A DNA stretch of 64,000 nucleotides from Pantoea sp. GD03673 (GTDB lineage Bacteria; Pseudomonadota; Gammaproteobacteria; Enterobacterales; Enterobacteriaceae), in NCBI RefSeq assembly GCF_029844725.1, contig NZ_JAOCKJ010000008.1, positions 62,001 through 126,000 on the forward strand, read 5' to 3'. Shown here piece by piece: positions 34,554-44,423 of this stretch; position 1 is the stretch's first letter, and each line of letters starts with the position of its first letter. Under the pieces are notes generated by a model. That model saw nothing but the letters and a program-made list of their open reading frames with translations. It did no database searches and had not been told where the DNA came from. A program made the translations under genes and the position numbers.

Positions 34554-36488
34554 ATGTCCTCATCAGTGAAGGTCAAAGTACAGAGCTTTGGTCGCTTTCT
34601 GAGTAATATGGTGATGCCAAACATCGGGGCGTTTATCGCCTGGGGTATCATCACCGCACTGTTTATTCCAACTGGCTGGATCCCTAACGAAACGCTGGCC
34701 AAACTTGTTGGCCCGATGATCACTTACCTGCTGCCCCTGCTGATCGGTTTCACCGGTGGGCGTCTGGTGGGCGGCGATCGCGGTGGCGTGGTGGGTGCGA
34801 TTACCACCATGGGTGTGATTGTCGGTGCGGATATGCCGATGTTCCTCGGTGCCATGATTGCCGGTCCGCTGGGCGGCTGGGCAATTAAGTCGTTTGACCG
34901 GGCGATTGACGGCAAAATCAAAAGCGGCTTCGAGATGCTGGTTAACAACTTCTCGGCCGGTATTATCGGGATGATCCTGGCGCTGCTGGCATTCCTGGCA
35001 ATCGGTCCGCTGGTTGAAGGTCTGTCCCACATTCTCGCCGCAGGCGTGAATCTGATGGTGCAGAACAACCTGCTGCCGCTGACCTCAATCTTCGTTGAGC
35101 CGGCAAAAATCCTGTTCCTGAACAACGCGATTAACCACGGTATCTTCTCACCGCTGGGCATCCAGCAGGCGAGTGAAGCGGGCAAATCGATCTTCTTCCT
35201 GATCGAAGCCAACCCGGGTCCGGGTATGGGCGTGCTGATGGCTTACATGTTCTTTGGCCGTGGCAGTGCGAAACAGTCTGCGGGCGGTGCGGCGATCATC
35301 CACTTCCTCGGCGGCATCCATGAGATTTATTTCCCGTATGTGCTGATGGCCCCTCGCCTGCTGCTGGCGGTTATCCTTGGCGGGATGACCGGCGTCTTCA
35401 CGCTGACCGTGCTGAACGGTGGTCTGGTCTCTCCTGCCTCACCCGGTTCTATCCTGGCCGTGCTGGCAATGACGCCAAAAGGTGCCTACTTCGCGAACAT
35501 CGCGGCTATCGCTGCAGCCTTTGCTGTCTCGTTCGTGGTCTCCGCTATTCTGCTGAAAACCAGCAAAGTCAAAGAAGACGATGATATTGAAGCCGCGACA
35601 CAGCGCATGCATGAGATGAAAGCGCAGTCGAAAGGCCAGAGCACAGCGAGCGGCGCAGTCGCCAGCGATGCCATGAGCGTTGAGCTGCATCACGTGCGTA
35701 AAATCATCGTTGCCTGTGACGCCGGTATGGGTTCCAGCGCCATGGGTGCAGGCGTGCTGCGTAAGAAAGTGCAGGATGCCGGTCTGAGCAATGTGTCGGT
35801 GACCAACACCGCGATCAACGCCCTGCCGGGTGATGTTGATCTGGTGATTACGCACCGTGACCTGACTGAACGTGCCATTCGTCAGGCACCTCATGCGCAG
35901 CATATCTCGCTGAATAACTTCCTCGACAGCGCGCTTTACAGCACGCTGACCGAACGTCTGGTGGCGGCTAACCGCAGCGACGTACATCGTCATGCCGTGA
36001 ACACCGCGCTTTCTGACAGCTACGATGAAGGCAATGCGCACCTGTTTAAACTGGGCGCAGATAACGTCTTCCTCCGCCTGACCGCCAGCAACAAAGAGCA
36101 GGCCATTCGTTTTGCTGGTGAACAGCTGGTGAAAGGGGGTTATGTAGAGCCTGAATATGTTGATGCGATGCTGGCGCGTGAGAAACTGACACCCACCTAC
36201 CTTGGCGAGTCAATCGCGGTGCCGCACGGCACGGTTGAAGCGAAAGATCGCGTGCTTAAAACCGGCGTGGTCTTCTGCCAGTATCCGGCAGGCGTCCTGT
36301 TCGGCGAAGATGCAGACGATGTGGCGCGCCTGGTGATTGGTATTGCGGCCCGTAACAACGAGCACATTCAGGTCATCACCAGCCTGACGAATGCACTGGA
36401 TGATGACAGCGTGATTGAAAGGCTGGCGCACACCACCAGCGTGCAGGAAGTGCTGGATCTGCTGTCAGGCAAGCCAGCTGTCGCGTAA
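34554..36488 (+). CDS. mtlA: Mannitol PTS permease EIICBA (MtlA)
   Basis: Mannitol-specific phosphotransferase of 644 residues that imports mannitol as mannitol-1-phosphate. Order: membrane IIC domain (1-~340) with SFGRFLSNMVMPNIGAF; IIB domain with phosphocysteine Cys388 in IIVACDAGMGSS; IIA domain with phosphohistidine His558 in SIAVPHGTVEAKD. It aligns throughout with E. coli MtlA (637). The ATG at 34554 (MSSSVKVKV) has AAGGGGTGGG upstream; an open extension of 10 codons lacks a ribosome site. It is first in the mtlADR operon, with CRP sites upstream. Confidence 0.98.
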   Translation: MSSSVKVKVQSFGRFLSNMVMPNIGAFIAWGIITALFIPTGWIPNETLAKLVGPMITYLLPLLIGFTGGRLVGGDRGGVVGAITTMGVIVGADMPMFLGAMIAGPLGGWAIKSFDRAIDGKIKSGFEMLVNNFSAGIIGMILALLAFLAIGPLVEGLSHILAAGVNLMVQNNLLPLTSIFVEPAKILFLNNAINHGIFSPLGIQQASEAGKSIFFLIEANPGPGMGVLMAYMFFGRGSAKQSAGGAAIIHFLGGIHEIYFPYVLMAPRLLLAVILGGMTGVFTLTVLNGGLVSPASPGSILAVLAMTPKGAYFANIAAIAAAFAVSFVVSAILLKTSKVKEDDDIEAATQRMHEMKAQSKGQSTASGAVASDAMSVELHHVRKIIVACDAGMGSSAMGAGVLRKKVQDAGLSNVSVTNTAINALPGDVDLVITHRDLTERAIRQAPHAQHISLNNFLDSALYSTLTERLVAANRSDVHRHAVNTALSDSYDEGNAHLFKLGADNVFLRLTASNKEQAIRFAGEQLVKGGYVEPEYVDAMLAREKLTPTYLGESIAVPHGTVEAKDRVLKTGVVFCQYPAGVLFGEDADDVARLVIGIAARNNEHIQVITSLTNALDDDSVIERLAHTTSVQEVLDLLSGKPAVA

Positions 36489-36507
36489 TTTATAGCCATT
36501 ACTTTCC

Positions 36508-36557
36508 CTGGGGCGGTCATGCCCGTCCCGATTTCCTGGGGCGGGTTTGCCCGCCCC
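36508..36557 (+). terminator. Tandem GC-rich hairpins between mtlA and mtlD
   Basis: Two similar stems follow the mtlA stop: an imperfect GGGGCGG-tcat-gCCCGTCCC near 36510-36529, then a perfect GGGGCGGG (36538-36545) / CCCGCCCC (36550-36557) with a TTTG loop. Both are preceded by CCTGGGGCGG, suggesting local duplication. There is no T tract, so mRNA stabilisation or processing is likelier than termination. Confidence 0.6.
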
Positions 36558-36584
36558 ATCGTCATTTGATATGGGTCAAAAATT

Positions 36585-37733
36585 ATGAAAGCGTTACATT
36601 TCGGAGCAGGAAACATTGGTCGCGGCTTTATCGGCAAATTACTGGCTGATGCAGGTATCGAACTGGTTTTTGCTGATGTGAATCAGGCGGTGCTGGATGC
36701 ACTGAACGCGCGTCATGAGTACCCCGTTCATGTGGTTGGCGAGCAGGCCAAAACAGAAATCGTCAAAGGCGTCAGTGCGGTGAACAGCACCAGCGATGAG
36801 ATTATCACTCTGGTTGCAGAGGTTGATCTGGTCACTACCGCCGTAGGCCCGCAGATTCTGGAACGTATTGCCGCCAGTGTGGCTAAAGGGCTGGCAAAAC
36901 GCAGCGACAACGGTAACACCCGTCCGTTAAATATCATCGCCTGTGAGAATATGGTGCGCGGCACCAGCCAGCTGAAACAGCATGTGCTGAAGGCTCTGCC
37001 AGCGCACTATCACGCCTGGCTGGAGCAGCATGTCGGCTTTGTGGATTCCGCTGTCGATCGCATCGTGCCGCCTTCTGAAGCAGGCAGCACCGATCCACTG
37101 GAAGTCACCGTTGAAACCTTCAGCGAATGGATTGTCGATAAAACCCAGTTCAAAGGCGACCTGCCTACCATTCCGGGCATGGAGCTGACTGATAATCTGA
37201 TGGCATTTGTTGAGCGCAAACTCTTTACCCTGAACACGGGCCACGCCATTACCGCCTATCTCGGCCAGCTGGCCGGTCATCAGACCATTCGTGACGCCAT
37301 CCTCGACGAAAAAATCCGGGCCACAGTGAAAGGGGCGATGGAAGAGAGCGGCGCAGTACTGATCAAGCGCTACGGTTTTGATGCGGAAAAACATGCAGCC
37401 TACATCCGGAAGATTCTGGGTCGTTTTGAAAACCCCTATCTGAAAGATGATGTTGAGCGCGTGGGGCGTCAGCCGCTGCGTAAACTGAGCGCAGGGGATC
37501 GCCTGATCAAGCCGACGCTGGGTACGCTGGAGTATGGTTTACCGCACGCCAGCCTGGTGCAGGGTATTGCTGCCGCGATGCACTATCGCAGCGATCAGGA
37601 TCCACAGGCGCAGGAACTGGCCCTGCTGCTGGCAGAAAAAGGCCCACAGGCGACGCTGGCTGAGATTTCAGGGCTGGATGCCGACAGCGAAGTGGTGGCT
37701 TCTGTGGTGAGCGCCTGGCACGCTATGGCATAA
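36585..37733 (+). CDS. mtlD: Mannitol-1-phosphate 5-dehydrogenase MtlD
   Basis: NAD-dependent dehydrogenase (382 residues, E. coli length) converting mannitol-1-phosphate to fructose-6-phosphate. The N-terminal Rossmann motif is [16 protein letters not shown] (residues 4-19). The long-chain dehydrogenase catalytic region includes VDRIVPP and [17 protein letters not shown]. It is second gene of the operon and acts directly on the product of MtlA. Confidence 0.98.
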   Translation: MKALHFGAGNIGRGFIGKLLADAGIELVFADVNQAVLDALNARHEYPVHVVGEQAKTEIVKGVSAVNSTSDEIITLVAEVDLVTTAVGPQILERIAASVAKGLAKRSDNGNTRPLNIIACENMVRGTSQLKQHVLKALPAHYHAWLEQHVGFVDSAVDRIVPPSEAGSTDPLEVTVETFSEWIVDKTQFKGDLPTIPGMELTDNLMAFVERKLFTLNTGHAITAYLGQLAGHQTIRDAILDEKIRATVKGAMEESGAVLIKRYGFDAEKHAAYIRKILGRFENPYLKDDVERVGRQPLRKLSAGDRLIKPTLGTLEYGLPHASLVQGIAAAMHYRSDQDPQAQELALLLAEKGPQATLAEISGLDADSEVVASVVSAWHAMA

Positions 37734-37740
37734 TGCGCGC

Positions 37741-38343
37741 GTGTTAGTGATGCAAGCCGGGCGCAGTTCGCCTGCGCCCAACGGCTGTACTGAACCCATG
37801 CAGGCAATAATGGAAGAGAAGCAGGCTTTTGAAAACCGGGTGCTTGAGCGCCTGAACGCCGGTCGTTCGGTGAGAAGCTTTCTGATCGCCGCCGTGGAGC
37901 TATTGGCTGAAGCCGTCAATCTGCTGGTGCTGCAGGTGTTTCGTAAAGATGACTATGCGGTGAAATATGCGGTAGAACCGCTGCTGCTGGGCGATGGTCC
38001 TTTGGGCGAACTCTCGGTTCGCCTGAAGCTGATTTACGGACTGGGCGTTATCAGCCGGCATGAATATGAAGATGGTGAACTGCTGCTGGCGCTGCGCGAA
38101 GAGCTGAATCACGACAGCGGCGATTACCGTTTTACCGACGATGAGATCCTCGGCCCGTTTGGTGAGCTGCACTGCGTGACCGCCTGGCCACCCGCGCCGG
38201 TATTCCACACTGACGATGCAGAGCTGCGCAGCATGCAGCAGCAGCGCTATCTGCAAATGGTACGATCCACGATGGTGCTGTCGCTGACTGAGCTAATCGC
38301 CCGCATCAGTATGAAGCAGGCGTTTAAAAAGTCCGGCAGCTAA
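37741..38343 (+). CDS. mtlR: Mannitol operon repressor MtlR
   Basis: Matches E. coli MtlR from QAFENRVLERLNAGRSVRSF through YAVKYAVEPLL, LKLIYGLGVI and DEILGPFGELHC. In E. coli it represses mtlADR, although it lacks a classical HTH. The start is uncertain: GTG 37741 (7 nt after mtlD), ATG 37750 and ATG 37798 are in frame; E. coli has an N-terminal extension of ~17 residues before the equivalent of the last, which favours one of the first two. No convincing ribosome site distinguishes them. Confidence 0.93.
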   Translation: MLVMQAGRSSPAPNGCTEPMQAIMEEKQAFENRVLERLNAGRSVRSFLIAAVELLAEAVNLLVLQVFRKDDYAVKYAVEPLLLGDGPLGELSVRLKLIYGLGVISRHEYEDGELLLALREELNHDSGDYRFTDDEILGPFGELHCVTAWPPAPVFHTDDAELRSMQQQRYLQMVRSTMVLSLTELIARISMKQAFKKSGS

Positions 38344-38350
38344 TCCTGTC

Positions 38351-38369
38351 AGGCGTCATCATGACGCCT
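38351..38369 (+). terminator. Terminator of the mtl operon
   Basis: AGGCGTCAT (38351-38359) and ATGACGCCT (38361-38369) form a tight stem 8 bp after the mtlR stop, followed by TATTCGTCTT. The T tract is interrupted, so termination may be partial. Confidence 0.65.
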
Positions 38370-38446
38370 TATTCGTCTTAACCTGACCGGGAATGTGCGC
38401 CAGATTTGGTGTATCCTTGCCCTGTTTTCCTCAACGAGTTGTTGTC

Positions 38447-38809
38447 ATGAAAGAGCAAGAAAAGAACGAAATCAAACTTCTCAGCGATAAGCTGGACGCA
38501 CTGAACCGCAAAGAGCCGCAGTTACTGGAATCGGGTGATGCCGAGAAACTGGGCGCGTTGCTGAAAGAGAAAGAAACACTGGTGATTGAGATTGAGCGCC
38601 TGCGCGGTCAGCGGGTTGAAAAACTCAGTGCCGAAGCGCAGAAGCTGCAGAAAATGGGCTTCAGCCGCGAAATCACCAAAAAAGAGCAGGCAAACCTGGG
38701 TGCGCTGAAAAAAAGCGTGCGCGGCCTGGTGGTGGTGCATCCAATGACCGCGCTGGGACGTGAGATGGGTCTGAAGGTGATGACCGGCTTCGCCAGAACC
38801 GCATTCTGA
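38447..38809 (+). CDS. yibL: DUF2810 protein YibL
   Basis: A 120-residue protein with the same length and end as E. coli YibL. The first ~75 residues are charged and heptad-like, likely coiled coil. The C-terminus has the conserved [20 protein letters not shown] and [12 protein letters not shown]. The ATG at 38447 is chosen by alignment; upstream codons in the open frame are unrelated. E. coli YibL is reported in ribosome fractions, but a function is not established. The position after mtlR is as in E. coli. Confidence 0.93.
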   Translation: MKEQEKNEIKLLSDKLDALNRKEPQLLESGDAEKLGALLKEKETLVIEIERLRGQRVEKLSAEAQKLQKMGFSREITKKEQANLGALKKSVRGLVVVHPMTALGREMGLKVMTGFARTAF

Positions 38810-38817
38810 CGGGTCGA

Positions 38818-39786
38818 TCAGGCGGCTGCCTGATCGACATCCGCTTTGCGTTCGCCGGCGGCGGCATAAACCTGCTCCGCCAGCCCATCCAGCAGTTCAT
38901 AGCGGCGGCGGTACTCTGCACGCTTCTTACTGGCGATCTCCTCCAGCGTTTTACGCGGCAGGCTCAGCGGCAGTGTAAACATCCCATCTTTGCGCGCTTC
39001 ACCGCTCAGCGACAGCCAGAATTCACTGTAACTGGCAAAGAACTTATCGCCTTTACTGTGGCGATAGCGCAGGCTGCGGAATACATGCGTCTCATCGCCC
39101 ACCGCCAGAATATTTTCCACGCCGCACTGCTTCGCCACAATAAATACCGCTTCCATTAACAGGCGTTTTGGAAAGAGACCGTGAGCCGCTTTGGTCGCCT
39201 CGCGGATAACGTCATTATTGATATGTTTCCGCGGACCCTGTAATCCGCCGATTAATAAGGTCCGCTGGTTATTCTCGTTGAGAATTGAAAAAGAAAGTGA
39301 AGCAATAACTTCGTCGTTATAACGTAATACCAGCGTCACTTCCCCTTCACGATCGAAATAACCGGAACTGCAGGAGAGTAAAAAGGCCTCGCCATTTTTT
39401 CCGGTCAGCGTGGCCAGCGGATTATCCGTAGCGCTCTGCAGAAGCTGACGCAGCGCCGGGGTATCCAGATTATTCATCAGGGTGTAATGATCGAGAATGG
39501 CCTGCGCACGCGCAGCAATGCTCATCCCTGAACGCAGATAGGGCCGGTGCAGCTTGGCTGGCAGCAGTCCCTGGGTGCTCATCAGCAAAGGGAGCTGCGG
39601 CAGGTGCGACAGCGCATCAAGGTAATGCAGCGTAGTCAGCGGCGATAGTAAGGTTCTTAACACAAATTTCAGCCGGAAACGTTTACTCATCCAGAGTTTA
39701 TCCGGAATGTATTTCCCACTGATTAACTGGAAAAAAAGGGACGCAGAGGATTCGGTCGTATTTTCGTGAGTAGTGATAATTGACAT
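38818..39786 (-). CDS. VirK/YbjX family protein (DUF535)
   Basis: A 322-residue DUF535 protein of the VirK/YbjX group, linked in enteric pathogens to PhoP-regulated envelope functions; a biochemical role is not established. Sequence seen includes LMSTQGLLPAKLHRPYLR, IGGLQGPRKHINNDVIREAT, and GVENILAVGDETHVFRSLRY near residue 235. The start at 39786 (MSIITTHENT) is preferred; an ATG four codons upstream is possible. The stop codon lies inside a perfect 10 bp hairpin (TCGATCAGGC/GCCTGATCGA, 38814-38837) shared with the end of yibL. Confidence 0.85.
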   Translation of the reverse strand: MSIITTHENTTESSASLFFQLISGKYIPDKLWMSKRFRLKFVLRTLLSPLTTLHYLDALSHLPQLPLLMSTQGLLPAKLHRPYLRSGMSIAARAQAILDHYTLMNNLDTPALRQLLQSATDNPLATLTGKNGEAFLLSCSSGYFDREGEVTLVLRYNDEVIASLSFSILNENNQRTLLIGGLQGPRKHINNDVIREATKAAHGLFPKRLLMEAVFIVAKQCGVENILAVGDETHVFRSLRYRHSKGDKFFASYSEFWLSLSGEARKDGMFTLPLSLPRKTLEEIASKKRAEYRRRYELLDGLAEQVYAAAGERKADVDQAAA

Positions 39787-39925
39787 AGTCAGCAACACAC
39801 CGTGAGGTAAGCGGGAATGTCACTGAAAATAACATAGCTAATCTCAACGGCAGGTTAATGTGGAATAGCCTTAAAACTGATAACTGACCTTTTTTAGTGT
39901 TATTTGGCAATACATAAAATAAGAA

Positions 39926-39959
39926 TAAAAAAAACCGGCAAAATAGATTTCACCGGTTT
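39926..39959 (-). terminator. Rho-independent terminator of sodA
   Basis: On the minus strand AAACCGG (39959-39953) pairs with CCGGTTT (39938-39932) and continues into a run of eight T. It lies 28 bp past the sodA stop. Confidence 0.85.
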
Positions 39960-39987
39960 ATCTTCATTACGTTTACGTTTGGTTAAC

Positions 39988-40605
39988 TTACTGAGCAGCT
40001 GCGAAGCGGGCTGCTGCTTCGTCCCAGTTAACCACGTTCCAGAACGCTTTGATGTAGTCAGGACGCTTGTTCTGATATTTCAGATAGTAAGCGTGTTCCC
40101 ACACATCCAGACCGATGATCGGGAAGCCAGAAACACCGGCGACCGCTTCACCCATCAGCGGGTTGTCCTGGTTTGCGGTAGAAACCACAGCCAGTTTGTC
40201 GCCCTGCTTAACCAGCCACGCCCAGCCAGAACCGAAACGGGTGGCTGCTGCTTTCTCGAACGCTTCCTGGAAGTTTTCCACGCTACCAAAATCTTTCTCG
40301 ATAGCCGCTTTCAGGTCGCCCTGCAGCGTGGTGCCGGTTTTCAGGCCTTTCCAGAACAGGCTGTGGTTAGCGTGACCGCCTGCGTTGTTACGCAGTGGGC
40401 CTTTTTTGTCTGCTGGCAGCTGATCCAGTTTGGTGATCAGCTCATCGACCGGCAGATTTGCAAATTCAGTACCTTCCAGCGCCGCGTTAGCGTTGTTCAC
40501 GTAGGTCTGGTGGTGTTTAGTGTGATGGATCTCCATCGTCTGCTTGTCGAAATGCGGTTCCAGTGCGTCGTATGCGTAAGGCAGGGATGGCAGTGAATAA
40601 CTCAT
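39988..40605 (-). CDS. sodA: Manganese superoxide dismutase SodA
   Basis: A 205-residue Mn-SOD. Metal ligands are visible in family context: His27 (MEIHHTKHH), His82 (NHSLFW), and Asp168/His172 ([10 protein letters not shown]). [15 protein letters not shown] and [14 protein letters not shown] are typical of the Mn rather than Fe type. The ATG at 40605 ([10 protein letters not shown]) has GAGAGGAAG upstream; an open extension of five codons is not needed. It is a single-gene unit with its own terminator. Iron- and redox-dependent control known in E. coli was not traced here. Confidence 0.97.
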   Translation of the reverse strand: MSYSLPSLPYAYDALEPHFDKQTMEIHHTKHHQTYVNNANAALEGTEFANLPVDELITKLDQLPADKKGPLRNNAGGHANHSLFWKGLKTGTTLQGDLKAAIEKDFGSVENFQEAFEKAAATRFGSGWAWLVKQGDKLAVVSTANQDNPLMGEAVAGVSGFPIIGLDVWEHAYYLKYQNKRPDYIKAFWNVVNWDEAAARFAAAQ

Positions 40606-40887
40606 GTTCTTCCTCTCCATTTAGTTTGAGCAGCACGGCGGATTCGGGACGTGCCGCGTAAGCAGTCGAATCATTATAGTTAAATTCATGTAGCGTAAAA
40701 GCGTAATCAATGCCCTATTAACCATAAGGATTTGAGAAATCTGGCAAAAGCAACCCGTTGTTTTTACAGGATGCTGTTGCTGACTCTGCCTTTTCAGCCT
40801 TATCAGACAGGGAGAGCGGCGCGCTGAGGCAACGCCGCCAGCGCACACACATCCCGCCCGCACGCCGCGCCTGCTCTGCCCTGCGCC

Positions 40888-42228
40888 TTACTGACCCAGC
40901 TCGCGCAGCGCGCTGTCGAGTGCGCCCGTCAGCCAGTCGATGTCGCTTTCCTGGAAAGCCAATGGCGGACGCAGTTTCAGTACATTCCCATACGGGCCCG
41001 CGACCGAAGTCAGCACACGGTGTTCACGCAGCTTCTCAATCAGATTCAGCGCCAGCGTTTTGTCCGGCGTTTTGCTGTGACGATCGGTGACCAGTTCAAA
41101 ACCGATAAACAGTCCGGCTCCGCGTACATCTCCCACACACTCGTAACGGTCCATCAGCGTCCGCAGCTCCGCCAGCAGCTTCGCGCCGACCACGCGGCTG
41201 TGCTCCTGTAATCCCTCTTCGGTGATCACTTTCAGCACCGCCTGCGCCGCCGCCATCGCCACCGGATTGCCACCAAAGGTATTGAAGTAGGGGATCGCGT
41301 CGCTGAAGGCGGCCAGCACGTCGCTTTTTGCCAGCAGCCCGGAAACCGGAATGCCGTTGCCCATTGGCTTGCCGGTGGTAATCACATCAGGCACGACATC
41401 GTGGCGACCAAAGCCCCAGAACGCATCGCCGGTACGGCCAAAGCCAGGCTGTACTTCATCGGCAATAAAGATGCCGCCGTTGGCATGCACCACATCGACC
41501 GCTTTTTTCAGGAAACCACGCGGATTGGGCAGCACACCATCCGAGGAGAAGATCGAATCCGCCAGGAAACCAGCAAATTTGATGCCGTTCGCTGCCATAT
41601 CATCAATCTGCTGCTGAATCTGGTCAGCGAACCAGTCGCCCAGATCCGGCGCATCTACACGATACGCATCCGGTGGCATGACCAGTCGCGTCGTGGGTGC
41701 CAGCGGCTGTCCACTGCCCAGCGCCGGAGAAGCACCGGAGGTCAGCTCACTGGTGCCGTGATAGGCCTCTTTACTGACAATGATGCCGGTGCCGCCGCTG
41801 AAGGCACGCGCCACGCGAATCGCCAGATCATTGGCTTCTGAGCCGGTGCACATATACATCGCACGATCGATCGCCGCAGGCGTGGTCGCCAGCAGTGCTT
41901 CGCTGTAATCAAGGATATTTTCATGCAGGTAACGGGTATGGGTATTCAGCATTTTCATCTGCTGTGTCACCGCCTCAATCACAGCCGGATGACAGTGGCC
42001 GATGCTCGCCACGTTGTTGTAAACGTCGAGATATTTGTCGCCCGCCGCATCCCACAGATACTGCCCTTCACCCCGCACCAGATGCACCGGTTTGCGATAG
42101 AACAGGCGATAGGATTCGCCAAGCACTTTGCTGCGTTTATCAGTCAGTTTGCGCGTCTCACTGTCGAGCGCATCGGCATGTTCGGCACGGAAACTGTTGG
42201 TATCCATAATGGTGGAACGCGTGGCCAT
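40888..42228 (-). CDS. Class III PLP-dependent aminotransferase
   Basis: A 446-residue aminotransferase of fold type I, class III. It shows NNVASIGHCHPAV, MCTGSEANDLAIRVAR (phosphate-binding), GGIFIADEVQPGFGRTG (cofactor-ring Asp) and the Schiff-base Lys287 in TTGKPMGNGIPVSG. The nearest recognised relatives are AGXT2-like/alanine-glyoxylate and phospho-amine lyase-type enzymes, so the amino donor is uncertain. GGGAG lies upstream of the ATG. The divergent DeoR-family gene and shared repeats at 42293-42330 suggest substrate-responsive control. Confidence 0.88.
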   Translation of the reverse strand: MATRSTIMDTNSFRAEHADALDSETRKLTDKRSKVLGESYRLFYRKPVHLVRGEGQYLWDAAGDKYLDVYNNVASIGHCHPAVIEAVTQQMKMLNTHTRYLHENILDYSEALLATTPAAIDRAMYMCTGSEANDLAIRVARAFSGGTGIIVSKEAYHGTSELTSGASPALGSGQPLAPTTRLVMPPDAYRVDAPDLGDWFADQIQQQIDDMAANGIKFAGFLADSIFSSDGVLPNPRGFLKKAVDVVHANGGIFIADEVQPGFGRTGDAFWGFGRHDVVPDVITTGKPMGNGIPVSGLLAKSDVLAAFSDAIPYFNTFGGNPVAMAAAQAVLKVITEEGLQEHSRVVGAKLLAELRTLMDRYECVGDVRGAGLFIGFELVTDRHSKTPDKTLALNLIEKLREHRVLTSVAGPYGNVLKLRPPLAFQESDIDWLTGALDSALRELGQ

Positions 42229-42292
42229 AATGACTCCCGTTACAAGGATGAAGGAGGAAGAGCGGACTCCTGTATCATGCCTGCCTGATTCT

Positions 42293-42330
42293 AAAATGCA
42301 ACAAAATACACAAACGCAATAAAATACACA
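42293..42330. promoter_or_regulatory. Direct repeats between the aminotransferase and DeoR-family genes
   Basis: AAAATACACA occurs at 42303-42312 and exactly again at 42321-42330, with a weaker AAAATGCAAC at 42293. DeoR-type repressors often bind repeated short sites in a shared divergent promoter, so this is a candidate operator for the regulator at 42435. Promoter elements were not assigned. Confidence 0.45.
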
Positions 42331-42434
42331 TGACGCAGGCCCATCCTCACGCTAAGCTTGCCTCTGATTCACACGGACTCTTTCGCGTCACTGGCGTATC
42401 ATCCGTGCTCTTCGCGCTTTAAAAGGAAACCGCT

Positions 42435-43211
42435 ATGCTGCAGGAAACGCGCCTTCATCGCATCCGTGCCTTACTGACCCGGCTTAATCAGGTGAGTACC
42501 GAGCGCATCATCAGGGAGCTGGGGGTGTCACGCGAAACGGCGCGCCGCGATATCATTGAGCTGGAAGCGCTGGGTCTGGCGCGTCGCGTTCACGGCGGCC
42601 TGGTGGCGATTGAAACAGCAGCTGAACCGCCACTGACGGAACGTCGCAGCACCCAGACCCGCGAGAAGCGCGCTATTGCCCGCGCCGCCGCGCAGCTGCT
42701 GCAGTCCGGACAGACGCTGTTTCTGGATGCGGGCAGCACCACTACGCTGCTGGCAGAGGAGCTTCACGCCCTTTCCGGCCTGACGATAGTGACCAACAGC
42801 CTGCAGGCCGCGCTGGCGCTGAGCGCCGGTGAAGAAGGTCAGCCGCTGAATAATCAGATCATTTTGCTGGGTGGGATGATGACGGCCGGTGCGCAACAGA
42901 CGCGCGGCGAAATCACGGTAGGTGAGATTGTCCGCTATCGCGCCGATGTGGCGCTGCTGTCGCCGGTCGGCATTGAGGCGAGTCGTGGTGCCAGCAGTTT
43001 TCATCCGCACGAAGCAGCCATTGCCAGAGCGATGGTGCAGCAATCCGCTGCCTGCTATCTGCTGGCCGATCACACCAAACTGGGCGTGGTCAGCCGCACC
43101 GTTTACGCGCCACCGCAGGCGATCACCATGCTGATTACTGACAGTGGCGGCGACAGCAGTGCCGCCCTTGAGGCGTTGCAGCAGATGCTGCCAGAGGTGA
43201 TGGTGGTTTAA
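42435..43211 (+). CDS. DeoR/GlpR-family transcriptional regulator
   Basis: A 258-residue regulator. The N-terminal HTH (residues 5-58) contains [36 protein letters not shown], typical of DeoR proteins. The C-terminal DeoRC sugar-phosphate-binding-like domain starts near 75, with [23 protein letters not shown], and [21 protein letters not shown] precedes the ATG. It is divergent from the aminotransferase, its likely target, and overlaps the 3' end of fdhD by 4 nt in convergent orientation. The effector is not inferable. Confidence 0.9.
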   Translation: MLQETRLHRIRALLTRLNQVSTERIIRELGVSRETARRDIIELEALGLARRVHGGLVAIETAAEPPLTERRSTQTREKRAIARAAAQLLQSGQTLFLDAGSTTTLLAEELHALSGLTIVTNSLQAALALSAGEEGQPLNNQIILLGGMMTAGAQQTRGEITVGEIVRYRADVALLSPVGIEASRGASSFHPHEAAIARAMVQQSAACYLLADHTKLGVVSRTVYAPPQAITMLITDSGGDSSAALEALQQMLPEVMVV

Positions 43212-44032
43212 CGCAGCCGCTGGGGATGGCTGTAGACCGTGGCCCGGCCAGGTTTACTGAAGCCGACCAGCGTCAGGTTGCAGCGCTCAGCCACTTCCAC
43301 CGCCAGACGGGTTGCTGCCGAGACCGCGAACAGAATTTCGACGCCGCACATGGCAGATTTCTGCACCATTTCATAGCTGGCGCGGCTGGAGACCAGAACG
43401 GCACCCGGCCCCCAGGCTGCCAGGCTGCGATAGCCCAGCAGCTTATCCAGCGCCACATGACGCCCCACATCTTCACAGCCACCAGCCAGATGACCATCAG
43501 GCTGGATCCACGCAGCGGCGTGGGTGCAGCCGGTTTTCTGTCCGACCGGCTGATAATCTTTCAGCTGGCCCAGCGCCCGATCCAGCTGATCCAGCGCGAA
43601 GGTCTGGGTAAACGGCAGCGGCGAGAGCGGCTTGCCAATCTGGTCCAGCTGTTCCACGCCACACACGCCGCAGCCGGTCCGTCCTGCCAGTGCGCGCCTT
43701 TGCTCTTTCAGCGCCATAAAGCGGCGGCTGGAAAGCTCAATCTGCACTTCAATGCCGTGACAGCCCGGCACGATGTCCATGCCGAAGATGTCGCCTGGTG
43801 CGTCGATAATGCCCTCTGACAGGGAGAATCCCCGCGCAAACGCCTCCAGATCGTTGGGCGTGGTCATCATCACCACGTGCGAGATGCCGTTATACACCAG
43901 CGCTACCGGAACTTCGTCCGCCAGCCAGTCATCCTGTGCCGCGGTGAGATCGGCGCGCTGCCACACCTGCGTCGTGCTGACGCCGGTCTGAATTGTTAAA
44001 TCTTCGCCTGAGCCAGGCTGGTTAGCATTCAA
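43208..44032 (-). CDS. fdhD: Formate dehydrogenase sulfurtransferase FdhD
   Basis: A 274-residue protein of the FdhD family, which takes sulfur from IscS and passes it to the molybdenum cofactor of formate dehydrogenases. The active-site CxxC is in [12 protein letters not shown] (about residues 138-145). Other family segments are [18 protein letters not shown], and ALDKLLG followed by [11 protein letters not shown]. It is divergent from fdoG, as in E. coli, and required for that enzyme even though FdoG here uses Cys. Confidence 0.95.
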   Translation of the reverse strand: MNANQPGSGEDLTIQTGVSTTQVWQRADLTAAQDDWLADEVPVALVYNGISHVVMMTTPNDLEAFARGFSLSEGIIDAPGDIFGMDIVPGCHGIEVQIELSSRRFMALKEQRRALAGRTGCGVCGVEQLDQIGKPLSPLPFTQTFALDQLDRALGQLKDYQPVGQKTGCTHAAAWIQPDGHLAGGCEDVGRHVALDKLLGYRSLAAWGPGAVLVSSRASYEMVQKSAMCGVEILFAVSAATRLAVEVAERCNLTLVGFSKPGRATVYSHPQRLR

Positions 44033-44423
44033 AAAGGTCGACCTGTTGTTAATAAATTATGTAATTCAGTGCCCGATACAGCAGAGCACTGACGTGCCCT
44101 GATTCTGCCTTTTAGCCCCCTGTAGCGCAAATAAACAGCGGGGCAATTCATGCGGTTTTCCTCTAGAGAGGCAGCAACACCTGCTGGCGGCAGGAATACC
44201 GAGGGTTATTTTTTGAGCATTAACATCGGTAACCATAAAACAACAATAATCATCGGCTGCCCTGAAAATCTGCTTGCAGCGGGACTGCACCACCGAGGTT
44301 TTTTAACAAAATTGAGAAAAAGAATTACTAATGACTAACCTGTTGACCCTGGTCAATTTAGAGGCAATCAGGGCTGCTATTTTGCAAGGCTTCGCAATGG
44401 AGCCAATAAAGAAGAACGATAAA
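44033..44423. promoter_or_regulatory. Divergent fdhD / fdoG regulatory region
   Basis: No gene in this 391 bp gap. An inverted repeat TTGACC-ct-GGTCAA lies at 44343-44356, about 68 bp before the fdoG start; read as TTGAC-N4-GTCAA it differs from an FNR box at one base per half, so it is a weak FNR-family candidate. Small stems CCTCT-ag-AGAGG and CCTGC-tggcg-GCAGG occur near 44160-44195. The fdoG reading frame is open from 44331, but the extension lacks homology. Confidence 0.4.

Noticed and set aside
44331..44423. N-terminal extension of fdoG
   Set aside because: The 31 extra codons lack a ribosome site and homology; the Tat signal begins at 44424.
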